The notes under the pieces were generated by a model that had not been told where the DNA came from, searched no databases, and saw only the letters and a list, made by a program, of their open reading frames with translations. Shown here piece after piece: positions 28,502-38,039 of a DNA stretch of 64,000 bases (positions within the stretch are counted from its first letter, which is position 1; each line of letters begins with the position of its first letter). Both the position numbers and the translations under genes were made by a program. This DNA is from Bacteroidales bacterium UBA5287 (lineage in GTDB: Bacteria; Bacteroidota; Bacteroidia; Bacteroidales; Dysgonomonadaceae): assembly GCA_002411345.1 (NCBI GenBank), contig DHSL01000024.1, positions 33,428-97,427 on the forward strand, written 5' to 3'.

Positions 28502-29746
28502 ATGAATAACCTTATAATAAAAAATGCATCTCAAGTTGTTACATGTAGCGGGAACAAAGGAAAACATGGTAAGGAAATGTCTGAACTTCACGTTATTGAT
28601 AATGGTACTGTAATCGTTACTAATGGAATTATCACGCATGTACTTAAACAAGGTGAAACAATTCCTGTTAATGAGGAATATTACCAAGTGATTCATGCTC
28701 AAGATAAAGCGTTGCTTCCTGGTTTTGTTGATCCTCATACTCATTTTATTTTTGGTGGGTATAGGGAAGAAGAATTCTCCTGGCGAATGCGAGGTGATAG
28801 TTACATGAGTATTATGAATCGTGGTGGTGGAATTATTAATACAACAAAAGCTACGCGTGAAGCTACAGATGAGGAACTTTTTGAGTTGGGAAAACAACGT
28901 TTAAATGAAATGTTGAAATTAGGAATAACTACCGTTGAAGGAAAAAGTGGTTATGGATTAAACATGGAAACGGAATTGAAACAGCTTCGTGTTATGAAGC
29001 ATCTAAACCAATCGCATTCAATGGACGTCGTATCAACTTTTATGGGTGCTCATGCTGTTCCTCCTGAATGGAAGGGTAGGGAAGATGCATTCATTGATTT
29101 TAACATTAACGAAATGTTCCCTATTATAGCTAAAGAAGGGTTAGCTGAATGTGTGGATATATTTTGTGAAAAGAATGTATTTGCGATAGAACAATCTCGA
29201 AGATATTTGACTGCTGCACGTAATCATGGATTTAAATTGAAAATTCATGCTGACGAAATGGTTTCGTTTGGTGGAGCTGAATTAGCAGCTGAACTTAAGG
29301 TCTTGTCGGCCGATCATCTTCTGCAGGCTTCTGATGAGGGTATTCGAGCTATGGCCCAAAAAAGTGTCATAGCAACTTTATTGCCTCTTACTGCTTTCTC
29401 GTTGCGTGAAGAATATGCACGTGGACGTGAAATGGTTGATAATAATTGCATTGTAGCATTAGCGACCGACTTAAATCCGGGTAGTTGTTTTAGTGCATCG
29501 GCTCCTTTACTTTTTGCCTTGGCTTGTATTTATATGCATTTGTCGGTAGAAGAGGCTGTTACAGCTTTTACAATAAATAGTGCTGCTGCGATCGATCGGG
29601 CTGATAGTATTGGGAGCATAGATATTGGGAAACAGGGGGATTTGATCTTACTACAATTTCCTTCTTATAAATTTTTACCTTATCATGTAGGAATGAATAT
29701 TGTGGAAACTGTTATTAAAAAGGGAAACATAATTATAAATAACTAA
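28502..29746 (+). CDS. hutI: Imidazolonepropionase
   Basis: HutI opens the ring of imidazolone propionate to give formiminoglutamate. The 414-residue protein is an amidohydrolase with metal ligands H79 and H81 in DPHTHFIFGG, further ligands in the HADE segment near residue 250, and an Asp in the ALATDLNPGS segment. It lies 18 bases after ftcD. Confidence 0.96.
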   Translation: MNNLIIKNASQVVTCSGNKGKHGKEMSELHVIDNGTVIVTNGIITHVLKQGETIPVNEEYYQVIHAQDKALLPGFVDPHTHFIFGGYREEEFSWRMRGDSYMSIMNRGGGIINTTKATREATDEELFELGKQRLNEMLKLGITTVEGKSGYGLNMETELKQLRVMKHLNQSHSMDVVSTFMGAHAVPPEWKGREDAFIDFNINEMFPIIAKEGLAECVDIFCEKNVFAIEQSRRYLTAARNHGFKLKIHADEMVSFGGAELAAELKVLSADHLLQASDEGIRAMAQKSVIATLLPLTAFSLREEYARGREMVDNNCIVALATDLNPGSCFSASAPLLFALACIYMHLSVEEAVTAFTINSAAAIDRADSIGSIDIGKQGDLILLQFPSYKFLPYHVGMNIVETVIKKGNIIINN

Positions 29747-29749
29747 GAT

Positions 29750-30376
29750 ATGAAATATCAAGATTTAACCGTTAATGAATTCTTGGAAAAAACCGCAGGA
29801 AATAATCCAGTACCGGGCGGAGGGTGTATTTCAGCACTGAATGGTGCCATAGCATCAGCATTGACAGAGATGCTTGCATACTTGACCATTGGAAAGAAGA
29901 AATACCAAGAGGTGGAAGAAAATATGAAGAAAACCGCTTTGGAAATGACTGTTAACCGAATTCGTTTTATGAATGATATTAATCGGGATGCTGATGCTTA
30001 TAATCTAGTCATAGAGGCATTTAAGTTGCCAAAAAATACAGATGAACAAATAGCTAAGAGGGGTGAAAAGATACAGGAGGCTACAAAGTTGGCTGCGCTT
30101 GTACCAATGGAAGTTGCAGAACGTGCATTTTCTCTCATGGATGATATATCTGAAACAGTATATTATGGTAATCGAAATGCTATTACTGATGGGTGTATTG
30201 CCATGATGACTTGTCGCAATGCCATTCTGGGTGCGTTGTTGAATGTTCGCATAAATCTTGTATCAATAAATGATGATGCTTTTGTTAACGAAATGATTGA
30301 TAAATGTAAGAGCCTTGAAAAAATAGCCGTTATTAAAGAGCAAGAAGTGATAAGATGGGTTAACAATAACATTTAA
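29750..30376 (+). CDS. fchA: Formimidotetrahydrofolate cyclodeaminase
   Basis: The 208-residue, mostly helical protein turns 5-formimino-tetrahydrofolate into 5,10-methenyl-tetrahydrofolate with release of ammonia. The PVPGGGCISALNGAIASAL segment near residue 22 is the family signature. It is three bases after hutI, so translation is probably coupled. Confidence 0.94.
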   Translation: MKYQDLTVNEFLEKTAGNNPVPGGGCISALNGAIASALTEMLAYLTIGKKKYQEVEENMKKTALEMTVNRIRFMNDINRDADAYNLVIEAFKLPKNTDEQIAKRGEKIQEATKLAALVPMEVAERAFSLMDDISETVYYGNRNAITDGCIAMMTCRNAILGALLNVRINLVSINDDAFVNEMIDKCKSLEKIAVIKEQEVIRWVNNNI

Positions 30377-30405
30377 AAGAATACAAATCGTTGAAAATTA
30401 CTAGT

Positions 30406-31905
30406 ATGAAAAACATTTATATTATTGGTGAAGGTGAACTTACAATTGAAGATTTAGAAAGAATAGTTGAGGATAATATGAAACTGGAATTATCTGTTGA
30501 TGCTATTCAGCGAATACAGAAATGCCGTGATTATCTAAATCGGAAAATGGAAATTAATACAAAACCAATTTATGGTATTACAACTGGTTTTGGTGGTTTG
30601 TGCAATCACTCAATTTCAAATTCAGACTTGAGTACTCTGCAGGAAAATCTGGTTAAATCACACGCGTGCTGTATTGGAGAGGAAGTGAATCCTATAATTG
30701 TAAAACTGATGTTGATTCTTAAAGCTCACGCACTTTCTCTTGGATATAGCGGTGTTCAAGTGGCAACAGTTCAAAGGATTATAGATTTGTATAATCATGA
30801 TATTCTTCCAATTGTTTATGACAAAGGTTCGTTGGGGGCATCTGGCGATTTGGCGCCTTTGGCGAATTTGTTCTTACCAATTATTGGGGTGGGTGAAGTT
30901 ATTTATAATGGAAAAATAACTGAGATGAATGATGTTCTAAATGAACTTGGTTGGAAACCAATTAAACTGCAATGTAAAGAGGGACTAGCGCTCTTAAATG
31001 GAACGCAATTCATGGCGGCTTACGGGGTTTACACTATAATTAAAGCGCAACATTTTATCAAAAAGTCAGATTTGATAGCTGCAATGTCGCTCGATGCTTA
31101 TGATGGGCACCTTGAACCGTTTGATGAAAAACTTCATTTGCTGCGACCACATATCGGTCAACTAGAAACGTCACAAAATATTCGTAATTTTCTGAATGGT
31201 AGTGAGATTATCTCACAATATAAAAATCATGTTCAAGATCCATATTCTTTTCGATGTATTCCACAGGTTCATGGTGCGACAAAAGATGCACTTGATTATG
31301 TGAAGTCGGTCGTGATAACGGAAATTAATTCGGTTACTGATAATCCTACTATTTTTACTGATGAAGATGAAATCATTTCTGGAGGAAATTTTCATGGTGA
31401 ACCGCTCGCAATTTCGTACGACTTTTTAGCTATTGCATTAGCTGAACTGGGAAATATATCCGAACGAAGAACGGCACAATTGATTCTTGGAAAAAGGGGA
31501 CTGCCTGAGTTTTTAGTGGCTAACCCGGGTCTCAACTCGGGATTCATGATTCCTCAATATGTTGCAGCATCAATTGTCAGCCAAAACAAAATGTATTGCT
31601 ATTCTGCAAGTAGTGATTCCATTGTATCGTCAAACGGACAAGAAGATCATGTTAGCATGGGGGCTACTTCGGCAATTAAATTGATAAAAATATTAGATAA
31701 TCTTGAACTTATATATGCAATAGAATTAATGAATGCGGCTCAGGCATTGGAATTCAGAAGACCGTTGCATTCATCGCCGATAATTGAGAAAATAATTGAA
31801 GAATATCGCAAAAAAGTGCCTTTTGTTGAAAATGATATTGTAATGAATAAACTTATACGAGAAACAGCAGTGTATCTTAATCACTTACAAATTGAATTGA
31901 CTTAA
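30406..31905 (+). CDS. hutH: Histidine ammonia-lyase
   Basis: HutH deaminates histidine to urocanate. The ATG at 30406 is chosen over a TTG 15 bases upstream and gives 499 residues. The Ala-Ser-Gly triad that forms the MIO cofactor is at residues 145-147, inside GSLGASGDLAPLA. Other family segments are YGITTGFGG and QDPYSFRCIPQVHGA. It is the last gene of the operon, although it acts first in the pathway. Confidence 0.96.
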   Translation: MKNIYIIGEGELTIEDLERIVEDNMKLELSVDAIQRIQKCRDYLNRKMEINTKPIYGITTGFGGLCNHSISNSDLSTLQENLVKSHACCIGEEVNPIIVKLMLILKAHALSLGYSGVQVATVQRIIDLYNHDILPIVYDKGSLGASGDLAPLANLFLPIIGVGEVIYNGKITEMNDVLNELGWKPIKLQCKEGLALLNGTQFMAAYGVYTIIKAQHFIKKSDLIAAMSLDAYDGHLEPFDEKLHLLRPHIGQLETSQNIRNFLNGSEIISQYKNHVQDPYSFRCIPQVHGATKDALDYVKSVVITEINSVTDNPTIFTDEDEIISGGNFHGEPLAISYDFLAIALAELGNISERRTAQLILGKRGLPEFLVANPGLNSGFMIPQYVAASIVSQNKMYCYSASSDSIVSSNGQEDHVSMGATSAIKLIKILDNLELIYAIELMNAAQALEFRRPLHSSPIIEKIIEEYRKKVPFVENDIVMNKLIRETAVYLNHLQIELT

Positions 31906-31917
31906 AACAATATTTTG

Positions 31918-31925
31918 TATATTTG
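31918..31925 (+). promoter_or_regulatory. -7 element before the MFS transporter gene
   Basis: TATATTTG is an exact -7 match lying 13 bases after the hutH stop codon and 56 bases before the transporter start. An imperfect -33 (ATTG, 31896-31899) stands 18 bases upstream. The transporter may thus have its own promoter besides read-through from hutH. Confidence 0.45.
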
Positions 31926-31980
31926 CACGTTTTATAACTTAAAACCTATCAAAAAGAAAATAACATAATAACAGAGAAAA

Positions 31981-33372
31981 ATGGTTGAAAAATTAAAGAC
32001 ATTAAGAGATTCAAAAAATGCAAGATGGGCAGCGTTGTTTATTGTTGCTTTCATGATGCTTTGCGGATATTATTTGAATGATGACCTTTCAGCACTAAAA
32101 TCAATGCTGGAAAGTGATCTAAGTTGGTCGAGTTCCGATTATGGATTTTATCGCTCTTCTTATGGATGGCTCAATGTATTTGCATTTATGCTTATTATTG
32201 GAGGAATTATTCTCGATAAATTGGGAGTTAGAAAAACGGGAATACTTGCTACTATCACCATGTTAATTGGTACGGGAATGAGGTATTGGGCGTTAACCAA
32301 TGCTGATCTCATGAATCAAACATGGAATATTTTAGGAGCAGACACAAATGCACAAGTTTTTTTGGCATCTATTGGATTTGCAATCTTTTGTGTTGGTCTG
32401 GAAGTGGCTGGTATCACGGTTTCAAAAGCAATTGTAAAATGGTTTAAAGGTAAAGAAATGGCGTTAGCTATGGGGTTGGAAATGGCTACAGCGCGTTTGG
32501 GTACTGGTCTTGCCTTGGCTGTTGCTCCTATCATTGCGTTTAGCAATAAAGTATCTACTCCGGTTTTATTTGGTATGGTGTTGATGATAATCGGTACTAT
32601 TGCATTTCTTGTGTATACTAGAATGGATAAAAAATTGGATGCATCTCTTATCGCTGCAGGTGAAAAACCTGAAGAAACTAGCGAAGAGGATAAATTCAAA
32701 TTGAAAGATATTGGTCTTATTGTTAAAAATAAAGGGTTTTGGTTGATTGCTTTATTGTGCGTATTGTTTTATTCAGCTGTATTTCCCTTCTTGAATTATG
32801 CTTCTGACTTGATGGTTAATAAGTTTGGAGTAACGCCAAAATTTGCAGGATTGATCCCAAGTTTATTACCCCTGGGAACAATATTTCTTACTCCATTTTT
32901 TGGTAATTTATATGACAGAAAAGGTAAAGGGGCTACAATCATGATTATTGGTGCAACTCTTTTGATTGTTGTTCATGCTCTATTCTCGGTTCCGTTTTTA
33001 AATCATCCTGCAATAGCAGTTGTACTGGTTATATTATTAGGTATAGCTTTTTCTCTTGTTCCTTCTGCAATGTGGCCGTCTGTACCAAAAATTATTCCAG
33101 AAAAACTATTGGGAACTGCTTATTCATTGATTTTCTTTGTGCAAAATATCGGACTGATGTTTGTACCACTGATTATTGGTAAGTTATTGGATAAATATTG
33201 TATCATCGGTCAAGTAATGATCGATGGACAAATGGTTACGCAGTATGATTATACTATTCCAATGATTACATTTACTTTGTTGGGTGTTTGTGCTTTAGTA
33301 TTCGCTTTCTGGTTGAAAGCTGAAGATAAACGCAAAGATTATGGACTTGAGAAACCAAATATTATTAAGTAA
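31981..33372 (+). CDS. MFS transporter downstream of the hut operon
   Basis: The 463-residue protein has about twelve membrane segments and the usual MFS loop motif between helices 2 and 3 (ILDKLGVRKTG, about residue 80), with a second copy between helices 8 and 9 (GNLYDRKGKG, about residue 310). It resembles a branch that includes MFSD1-like carriers. Position after hutH suggests uptake of histidine, urocanate or histidine-containing peptides, but nothing in the sequence shows the substrate. Confidence 0.8.
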   Translation: MVEKLKTLRDSKNARWAALFIVAFMMLCGYYLNDDLSALKSMLESDLSWSSSDYGFYRSSYGWLNVFAFMLIIGGIILDKLGVRKTGILATITMLIGTGMRYWALTNADLMNQTWNILGADTNAQVFLASIGFAIFCVGLEVAGITVSKAIVKWFKGKEMALAMGLEMATARLGTGLALAVAPIIAFSNKVSTPVLFGMVLMIIGTIAFLVYTRMDKKLDASLIAAGEKPEETSEEDKFKLKDIGLIVKNKGFWLIALLCVLFYSAVFPFLNYASDLMVNKFGVTPKFAGLIPSLLPLGTIFLTPFFGNLYDRKGKGATIMIIGATLLIVVHALFSVPFLNHPAIAVVLVILLGIAFSLVPSAMWPSVPKIIPEKLLGTAYSLIFFVQNIGLMFVPLIIGKLLDKYCIIGQVMIDGQMVTQYDYTIPMITFTLLGVCALVFAFWLKAEDKRKDYGLEKPNIIK

Positions 33373-33422
33373 AATCAACTTAGAATTGTTTTAGATAATT
33401 CATAATTGAACTAAATCTGTAA

Positions 33423-33457
33423 ATTAAAAGCGAGTTATTTTTTAACTCGCTTTTAAT
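33423..33457. terminator. Bidirectional terminator between MFS gene and kinase gene
   Basis: A perfect 15-base-pair stem (33423-33437 with 33443-33457) with a five-T loop has A-rich and T-rich outer ends, so it can work on both strands. It serves the convergent genes on either side. Confidence 0.85.
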
Positions 33458-33502
33458 ATTTGTAGACATCTGCTTTTCTTATTGTTCCTTCCAATTCTAC
33501 TT

Positions 33503-33532
33503 TAATGATTGTCTCATACTCCTCTCACTAAG
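33503..33532. repeat. Left copy of a 30-base direct repeat flanking the D-arabinose-type operon
   Basis: The 30 bases here match 25 of 30 bases at 48587-48616 without gaps and in the same orientation. Shared core segments are TAATGAT, GTCTCA and TCCTCTCACTA. The stop codon of the kinase gene (33528-33530) lies inside this copy. Confidence 0.6.
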
Positions 33533-35165
33533 CAGTCGAGGTAGACTTTTTCTCCATAAACTGACCAAATTCAATGTATCTCTTATACAAAGTATTGTAT
33601 ATTTTATTTATCTCTTTATTTGGTTTATATTTAGCAAGTATACCCTGACATAATGCTTCTTGGGCTAACTCGATGGTTTGGAAAATGTTGGAGGCGACTG
33701 CGGCATACATTGCTGCACCCATTGCTCCTGCTTGTTGAGTCGCAGCTACTTCAATAGGTACATTCATAACATCAGATAAGGTTTGCATTACGTAGGGTGA
33801 TTTTAACGAAATACCTCCTACACCAATTACTTTTGTTATTTTAACGCCTTGCAATTCAAGATGCTCCATAATAGAACGAGATCCAAATGCTGTCGATTCT
33901 ACAAAACTTTTATAGAGTTGAGCTGGTGTGGTACCAAGAGTTAAACCCATGATCCCGCCTTTTAATGTCTGATCTGCAAAAGGGGTCCTGCGACCGTTCA
34001 ACCAGTCGAGGGACAACAAATCATTCTCGCTAACTGACAATGCTGATGCTTCTTTGTTCAAGCGAGGTAATATAGTGGAGAGAATATCAGATTTATTGTC
34101 GCCATTGGGTAGCGACCATGAAAGAATATCCCTTAACCAGGCATACATGTCGCCAAATGCTGATTGACCGGCTTCTAATCCAATAAATTCTGGTATCACT
34201 GAACCGTCTACTTGTCCACTGATTCCTGGAATAGTTTTTCCTCTTATGTCTTCTTTAGGGGTAACTACAATATCACATGTAGATGTTCCAATAATTTTTA
34301 CCATCGTGTTTGGCTTAATCCCTGCTCCTACAGCACCTGCATGTGCATCGATAACGCCTACAGCAATATCAATGCCTTTGGGTAATCCAAGTATTTCTGC
34401 CCACTCATCGGTAATTTTACCTGCTGATTTGTCACTTGTATATGTTTGACGACTTAAATGATCTGCAAAACCATAAAACAATGGATCAAGTGCTGAGAGA
34501 AATTCTTGAGATGGATATCCTTCCCATTCATCGCCCCACATACATTTGTGTCCGGCAGCACATCTGCTGCGTTTAACATTTTCGGGCTTTAAATTACCAG
34601 TCAATAATGCTGGCATCCAATCGCAATGCTCAATAATGGAATATGCATCTTTTCTAAGTCGTTCATTAGTGCGAAGTGCATGAAGTGCTTTGGACCAAAA
34701 CCACTCGGATGAATAGATTCCACCTGATAGACTGGTGAAATCGGTCTTCCATTGATGGGATAATTTGTTAATATCCTCGGCTTCTTTTATTGATGTATGA
34801 TCTTTCCAGAGAATAAACATTGCATCTGGATCTTTTGAATATTCTGGAATTAATGCAAGTGGCGTTCCGTTTCTGTCTGTTAAACAAGGGGTGCTGCCGG
34901 TTGTATCAATGCCAATTGCAGTAATCTCATTTATCTCAGCAATAGATAATTTTGCTAAAATGTCTTTTATTACTTCAATCAATGAATCTATATAGTCTTG
35001 AGGATGCTGACGATATCTGTTTTCCGAAGGTTCGCAATATAACTCTTTTTTCCATCTGGAATAGAAGGATATAGCGCAGGCTATCTCCTTTCCGGTAGAT
35101 GTATCTACTACAATTGCACGACACGAATCGGTGCCGTAATCGAGTCCTATAACTAATTTTCCCAT
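33528..35165 (-). CDS. AraB-type ribulokinase (likely D-ribulose 5-kinase in context)
   Basis: The 545-residue FGGY kinase is plainly AraB-like: GLDYGTDSCRA near the start (phosphate loop), STGSTP equivalent TTGSTP near residue 90, LWKDHT, GGIYSSEWFW, AGHK, GTSTCDI and GLEAGQSAFGD segments all match ribulokinase. Ribulokinase is known to accept D- as well as L-ribulose and adds phosphate at C5. There is no araA or araD in the operon but an L-fucose/D-arabinose isomerase, so D-ribulose is the more likely substrate, giving D-ribulose-5-phosphate. It is the last gene of the operon, six bases after the symporter gene. Confidence 0.88.
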   Translation of the reverse strand: MGKLVIGLDYGTDSCRAIVVDTSTGKEIACAISFYSRWKKELYCEPSENRYRQHPQDYIDSLIEVIKDILAKLSIAEINEITAIGIDTTGSTPCLTDRNGTPLALIPEYSKDPDAMFILWKDHTSIKEAEDINKLSHQWKTDFTSLSGGIYSSEWFWSKALHALRTNERLRKDAYSIIEHCDWMPALLTGNLKPENVKRSRCAAGHKCMWGDEWEGYPSQEFLSALDPLFYGFADHLSRQTYTSDKSAGKITDEWAEILGLPKGIDIAVGVIDAHAGAVGAGIKPNTMVKIIGTSTCDIVVTPKEDIRGKTIPGISGQVDGSVIPEFIGLEAGQSAFGDMYAWLRDILSWSLPNGDNKSDILSTILPRLNKEASALSVSENDLLSLDWLNGRRTPFADQTLKGGIMGLTLGTTPAQLYKSFVESTAFGSRSIMEHLELQGVKITKVIGVGGISLKSPYVMQTLSDVMNVPIEVAATQQAGAMGAAMYAAVASNIFQTIELAQEALCQGILAKYKPNKEINKIYNTLYKRYIEFGQFMEKKSTSTA

Positions 35166-35171
35166 AATTTA

Positions 35172-36626
35172 TTATTCTTCTAATGCTGATTGGATTTTAC
35201 TATTCCTTGCAACGGTTAAACTGTAGAATGTGATAAATGCAAATGCGAGCGCAGGAATCCAATAAGCAAATTTTATACTGCCCGAATGATCGGAAAGGAT
35301 TCCCTGAAGTTGGGTCAATAACGCAGCTCCGGCTATTGCCATAACCATTCCTGATCCTCCAATTTTTGTGTCTTCTCCTAAACCTTTCATGCCAATTCCA
35401 TAAATAGTAGGAAACATAAGCGACATACATCCTGAAATGCCTGTTAATGCATAAACACCTGCAAAACCATCAGTGTAAATAGCTAAGAAAGAATATAGTA
35501 ATGCTAGTATTGCAAAGATCGATAAAAGGTTTACGGGTTTGATATAACGCATTAACCATGTGCAAACAAAACGACCAATTACAAATAGAATCAGAGACAA
35601 GATGTAATAAGTGGCTCCTGCTTGTTCTGCTGTTCGGGGAAGTAGAGTGTCTATACCTAACCATTCAACAAATGAATAAAAGCTGCCTGCGACTGGCTCT
35701 ACACCACGTAATGCAGTGATGATAGCATCGGATGTTGGATTAGCACCTAACGAAGCAATGACATCATCAAATTTTAATTCTTGCATTGCATATCTTATGA
35801 TGAATGACCAGACTGCAATTTGGGCTCCTACATAGAAAAACTGAGCCAATACTCCCCATACGTAGTTTTTATTTTTTGTTAATCTTTTAAATGTGGCTTT
35901 GAGATTCAAAGACTTGTTGTCTTCATGTACTTTTGGCATCTTAGTAAATAATATCAGAAGCATAATTACAAGCATTACAAGTCCTAATATCAAATATGCA
36001 GTTGAAACAGCTTTTAACTCATTGTTCTGAATGGTAACTAAATCAATATCTGTTAATAAAGCTCTTTCGGAGGCGGTCTTTGTGTTCAATTGGGATAGAA
36101 CATATATCTGACTTACCATCACTCCTGTTAATGCACCAAATGGATTGAACGACTGTGAAAAGTTAAGACGACGGGTGGCTGTTTCCGAGTCTCCTAACGC
36201 GTAAACATATGCATTAGTTGAGGTTTCTAATACCGACAATCCGGCAAAAAGAACAAATATTGCAAATAGATAACTTGCAAAACTTAATGGTGAACTGATG
36301 TTATTGGCCATCATTGCAGGATAAAACAATAAACATCCTGTGATACAAAGGATAAGACCAAGTAAAACACCTGATTTGAAAGTGTGCTTTTTGATGAAAA
36401 TTGCACCAGGAAGGGCAAAGAAGCCATAACCTAAAAGATAACAGACAACCTGAATCCAGGCTGTTTGAGTATCATTCATACTCATAATTCGCTTGAATGC
36501 CGCCAGCATTGTGTCTGTCATATTGTTTGGAACAGCCCAAATAAAGAACAATGAGGTAAGTAGAATAAACGGGAAGACAATTCCCATTGGTACCATACGA
36601 TGTTTTTCTGTTTTACTTGAATTCAT
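35172..36626 (-). CDS. FucP-type sugar:proton symporter
   Basis: The 484-residue MFS protein has about twelve membrane segments and the FucP layout: FFIWAVPNNMTDTM near residue 28, the long GYGFFALPGA helix, and LETSTNAYV near residue 140, whose Glu corresponds to a key residue of E. coli FucP. FucP carries L-fucose and also D-arabinose. A large soluble-loop insertion (about residues 275-330) is seen. It lies between a mutarotase-like lipoprotein gene and the kinase gene. Confidence 0.87.
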   Translation of the reverse strand: MNSSKTEKHRMVPMGIVFPFILLTSLFFIWAVPNNMTDTMLAAFKRIMSMNDTQTAWIQVVCYLLGYGFFALPGAIFIKKHTFKSGVLLGLILCITGCLLFYPAMMANNISSPLSFASYLFAIFVLFAGLSVLETSTNAYVYALGDSETATRRLNFSQSFNPFGALTGVMVSQIYVLSQLNTKTASERALLTDIDLVTIQNNELKAVSTAYLILGLVMLVIMLLILFTKMPKVHEDNKSLNLKATFKRLTKNKNYVWGVLAQFFYVGAQIAVWSFIIRYAMQELKFDDVIASLGANPTSDAIITALRGVEPVAGSFYSFVEWLGIDTLLPRTAEQAGATYYILSLILFVIGRFVCTWLMRYIKPVNLLSIFAILALLYSFLAIYTDGFAGVYALTGISGCMSLMFPTIYGIGMKGLGEDTKIGGSGMVMAIAGAALLTQLQGILSDHSGSIKFAYWIPALAFAFITFYSLTVARNSKIQSALEE

Positions 36627-36682
36627 ATAAGTTTGTTTAGAATATGTTATTGATAATAAGATGTGTAAATTTGTTATAATGG

Positions 36683-36709
36683 AACAATAAGCATTTCGGT
36701 ATTATTGTT
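36683..36709 (-). other. Hairpin in the gap before the symporter gene
   Basis: A perfect eight-base-pair stem (AACAATAA, 36683-36690; TTATTGTT, 36702-36709) with an 11-base loop lies in the 106-base gap inside the operon. No T run follows, so it is more likely a processing or stabilising structure than a terminator. Confidence 0.35.
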
Positions 36710-36732
36710 TATTAGGTTTGAAGTGTTTTAAT

Positions 36733-37983
36733 TCAAAAGATCATTTTGACTTTTTCTAGGTTCAATCCTAATAGTTTTTCTGCAATAAGAGATAGCTCAG
36801 CTTCTTTTCCTACAAAATGAAATACATTGTGCCTATGGGAGAGTGATTCTCCTGGTTTCAAAAATGCTGCAGGAGAACAACTTTCTAATTCGAGGAATGG
36901 CCCCATAATACTTCCATCTTCAAGCGGGCCATCATTATAAGCATTAAGTGCGTCTCCAACAAGTGGGTTCTTTTTTGTATTCCATTCCTGATTTAAATAC
37001 ACACTGTTGGGCTCTACATCAAAAGTAATGATTGTCAATCTTTTTGTTATAGGATCATAATTACCGGCTATACCTTTTGTACGTTTGGGATTCATCCCAA
37101 TTTTACTTCGGTATTTTCCATCTGTTTTAAGATAGAGGATATCATTCTCTACTTTTAAATAATCAGATGGTATCTCTCCAAAATAATCTGTGGTAGCAAC
37201 AGCTCCCAACTTTGGCTCATCCCCTGAATTGTAAGGAACAATAGTCACCGCCGAATCTGAGGGATTAAACATGTCAAGCATCCAAATACAGATGGTACCG
37301 GTTTTATCTGTCCATTCAAAATCATTCTTATTGGTTATTTTATTGTGGGTGGTATAAGCAACTGAATTTACCCCTTCTGGCAACTGAATACCTAACTTTG
37401 TTGTTATTTCTTCTTCTGATAAAAGTAAAATCTTTCTGTCTACAAACAAGTTAAGTGTTGTTCCTTGATAGTTCTTCACAGTTATATCTTTAGTTAACAG
37501 CATTTCTGTTGATGTGGCGCTCTCAATATTCCATTCTTCTGTATCTATTGATTTTGGAGTGTGCCAATTATCGTATATTTGTTCTTTACCGGGTTCAAAA
37601 TATATGGAGTATTGACCACCTTCAGGTCCTAACCAGAAACGGTTTTCTCCTCCATATCCGTTCATATGTTCATCAATCTGACCGGAATCAAAGACTTTGT
37701 AGTTCACAAATCCGAGACTGTTTCCATCAAGGCCGTTGGCTGTTGAGGTAAATACTTTTCCTTGGTACTTTGCCGATAAAATTACTTGTGCTTGATCGTC
37801 AGGCGACTTTAATATAATCAAACTATCTTTATCTGATAGATAGTTCAAGTCGTATCCGAATGTCCCTTTTTCATATTCTTTTTCCATATTTTCTGATGTT
37901 TTTTTGATGCCTGTGCAAGAAAGCAATAATGCGCTTCCAACCATTGCAGGCAGCAGTGTTCGATAGATTTGTTTTAGTAACAT
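36733..37983 (-). CDS. Lipoprotein with mutarotase-like fold (DUF6786-like)
   Basis: The 416-residue protein has a lipobox Cys at residue 23 and an all-beta body with GGENRFWLGPEGGQYSIYF (about residue 110) and DGSIMGPFLELESCSPA (near residue 370), which recall aldose-1-epimerase-type folds. The exact family name is uncertain; DUF6786 is my best match. A periplasmic mutarotase acting on released D-arabinose before uptake would fit its place directly before the symporter gene, but that is inference. Confidence 0.6.
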   Translation of the reverse strand: MLLKQIYRTLLPAMVGSALLLSCTGIKKTSENMEKEYEKGTFGYDLNYLSDKDSLIILKSPDDQAQVILSAKYQGKVFTSTANGLDGNSLGFVNYKVFDSGQIDEHMNGYGGENRFWLGPEGGQYSIYFEPGKEQIYDNWHTPKSIDTEEWNIESATSTEMLLTKDITVKNYQGTTLNLFVDRKILLLSEEEITTKLGIQLPEGVNSVAYTTHNKITNKNDFEWTDKTGTICIWMLDMFNPSDSAVTIVPYNSGDEPKLGAVATTDYFGEIPSDYLKVENDILYLKTDGKYRSKIGMNPKRTKGIAGNYDPITKRLTIITFDVEPNSVYLNQEWNTKKNPLVGDALNAYNDGPLEDGSIMGPFLELESCSPAAFLKPGESLSHRHNVFHFVGKEAELSLIAEKLLGLNLEKVKMIF

Positions 37984-38039
37984 ATTGATTTAATTTTCAT
38001 GATTTTCTTATTTTGTTTCTTGGTTGAACTTAAGTTTTT

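Noticed and set aside
28493..28897. A 134-codon minus-strand frame over the start of hutI.
   Set aside because: It overlaps a certain gene in full and shows no family features.
32316..32699. A 127-codon minus-strand frame inside the MFS gene.
   Set aside because: It mirrors the membrane-protein codons of the real gene and has no promoter or family resemblance.
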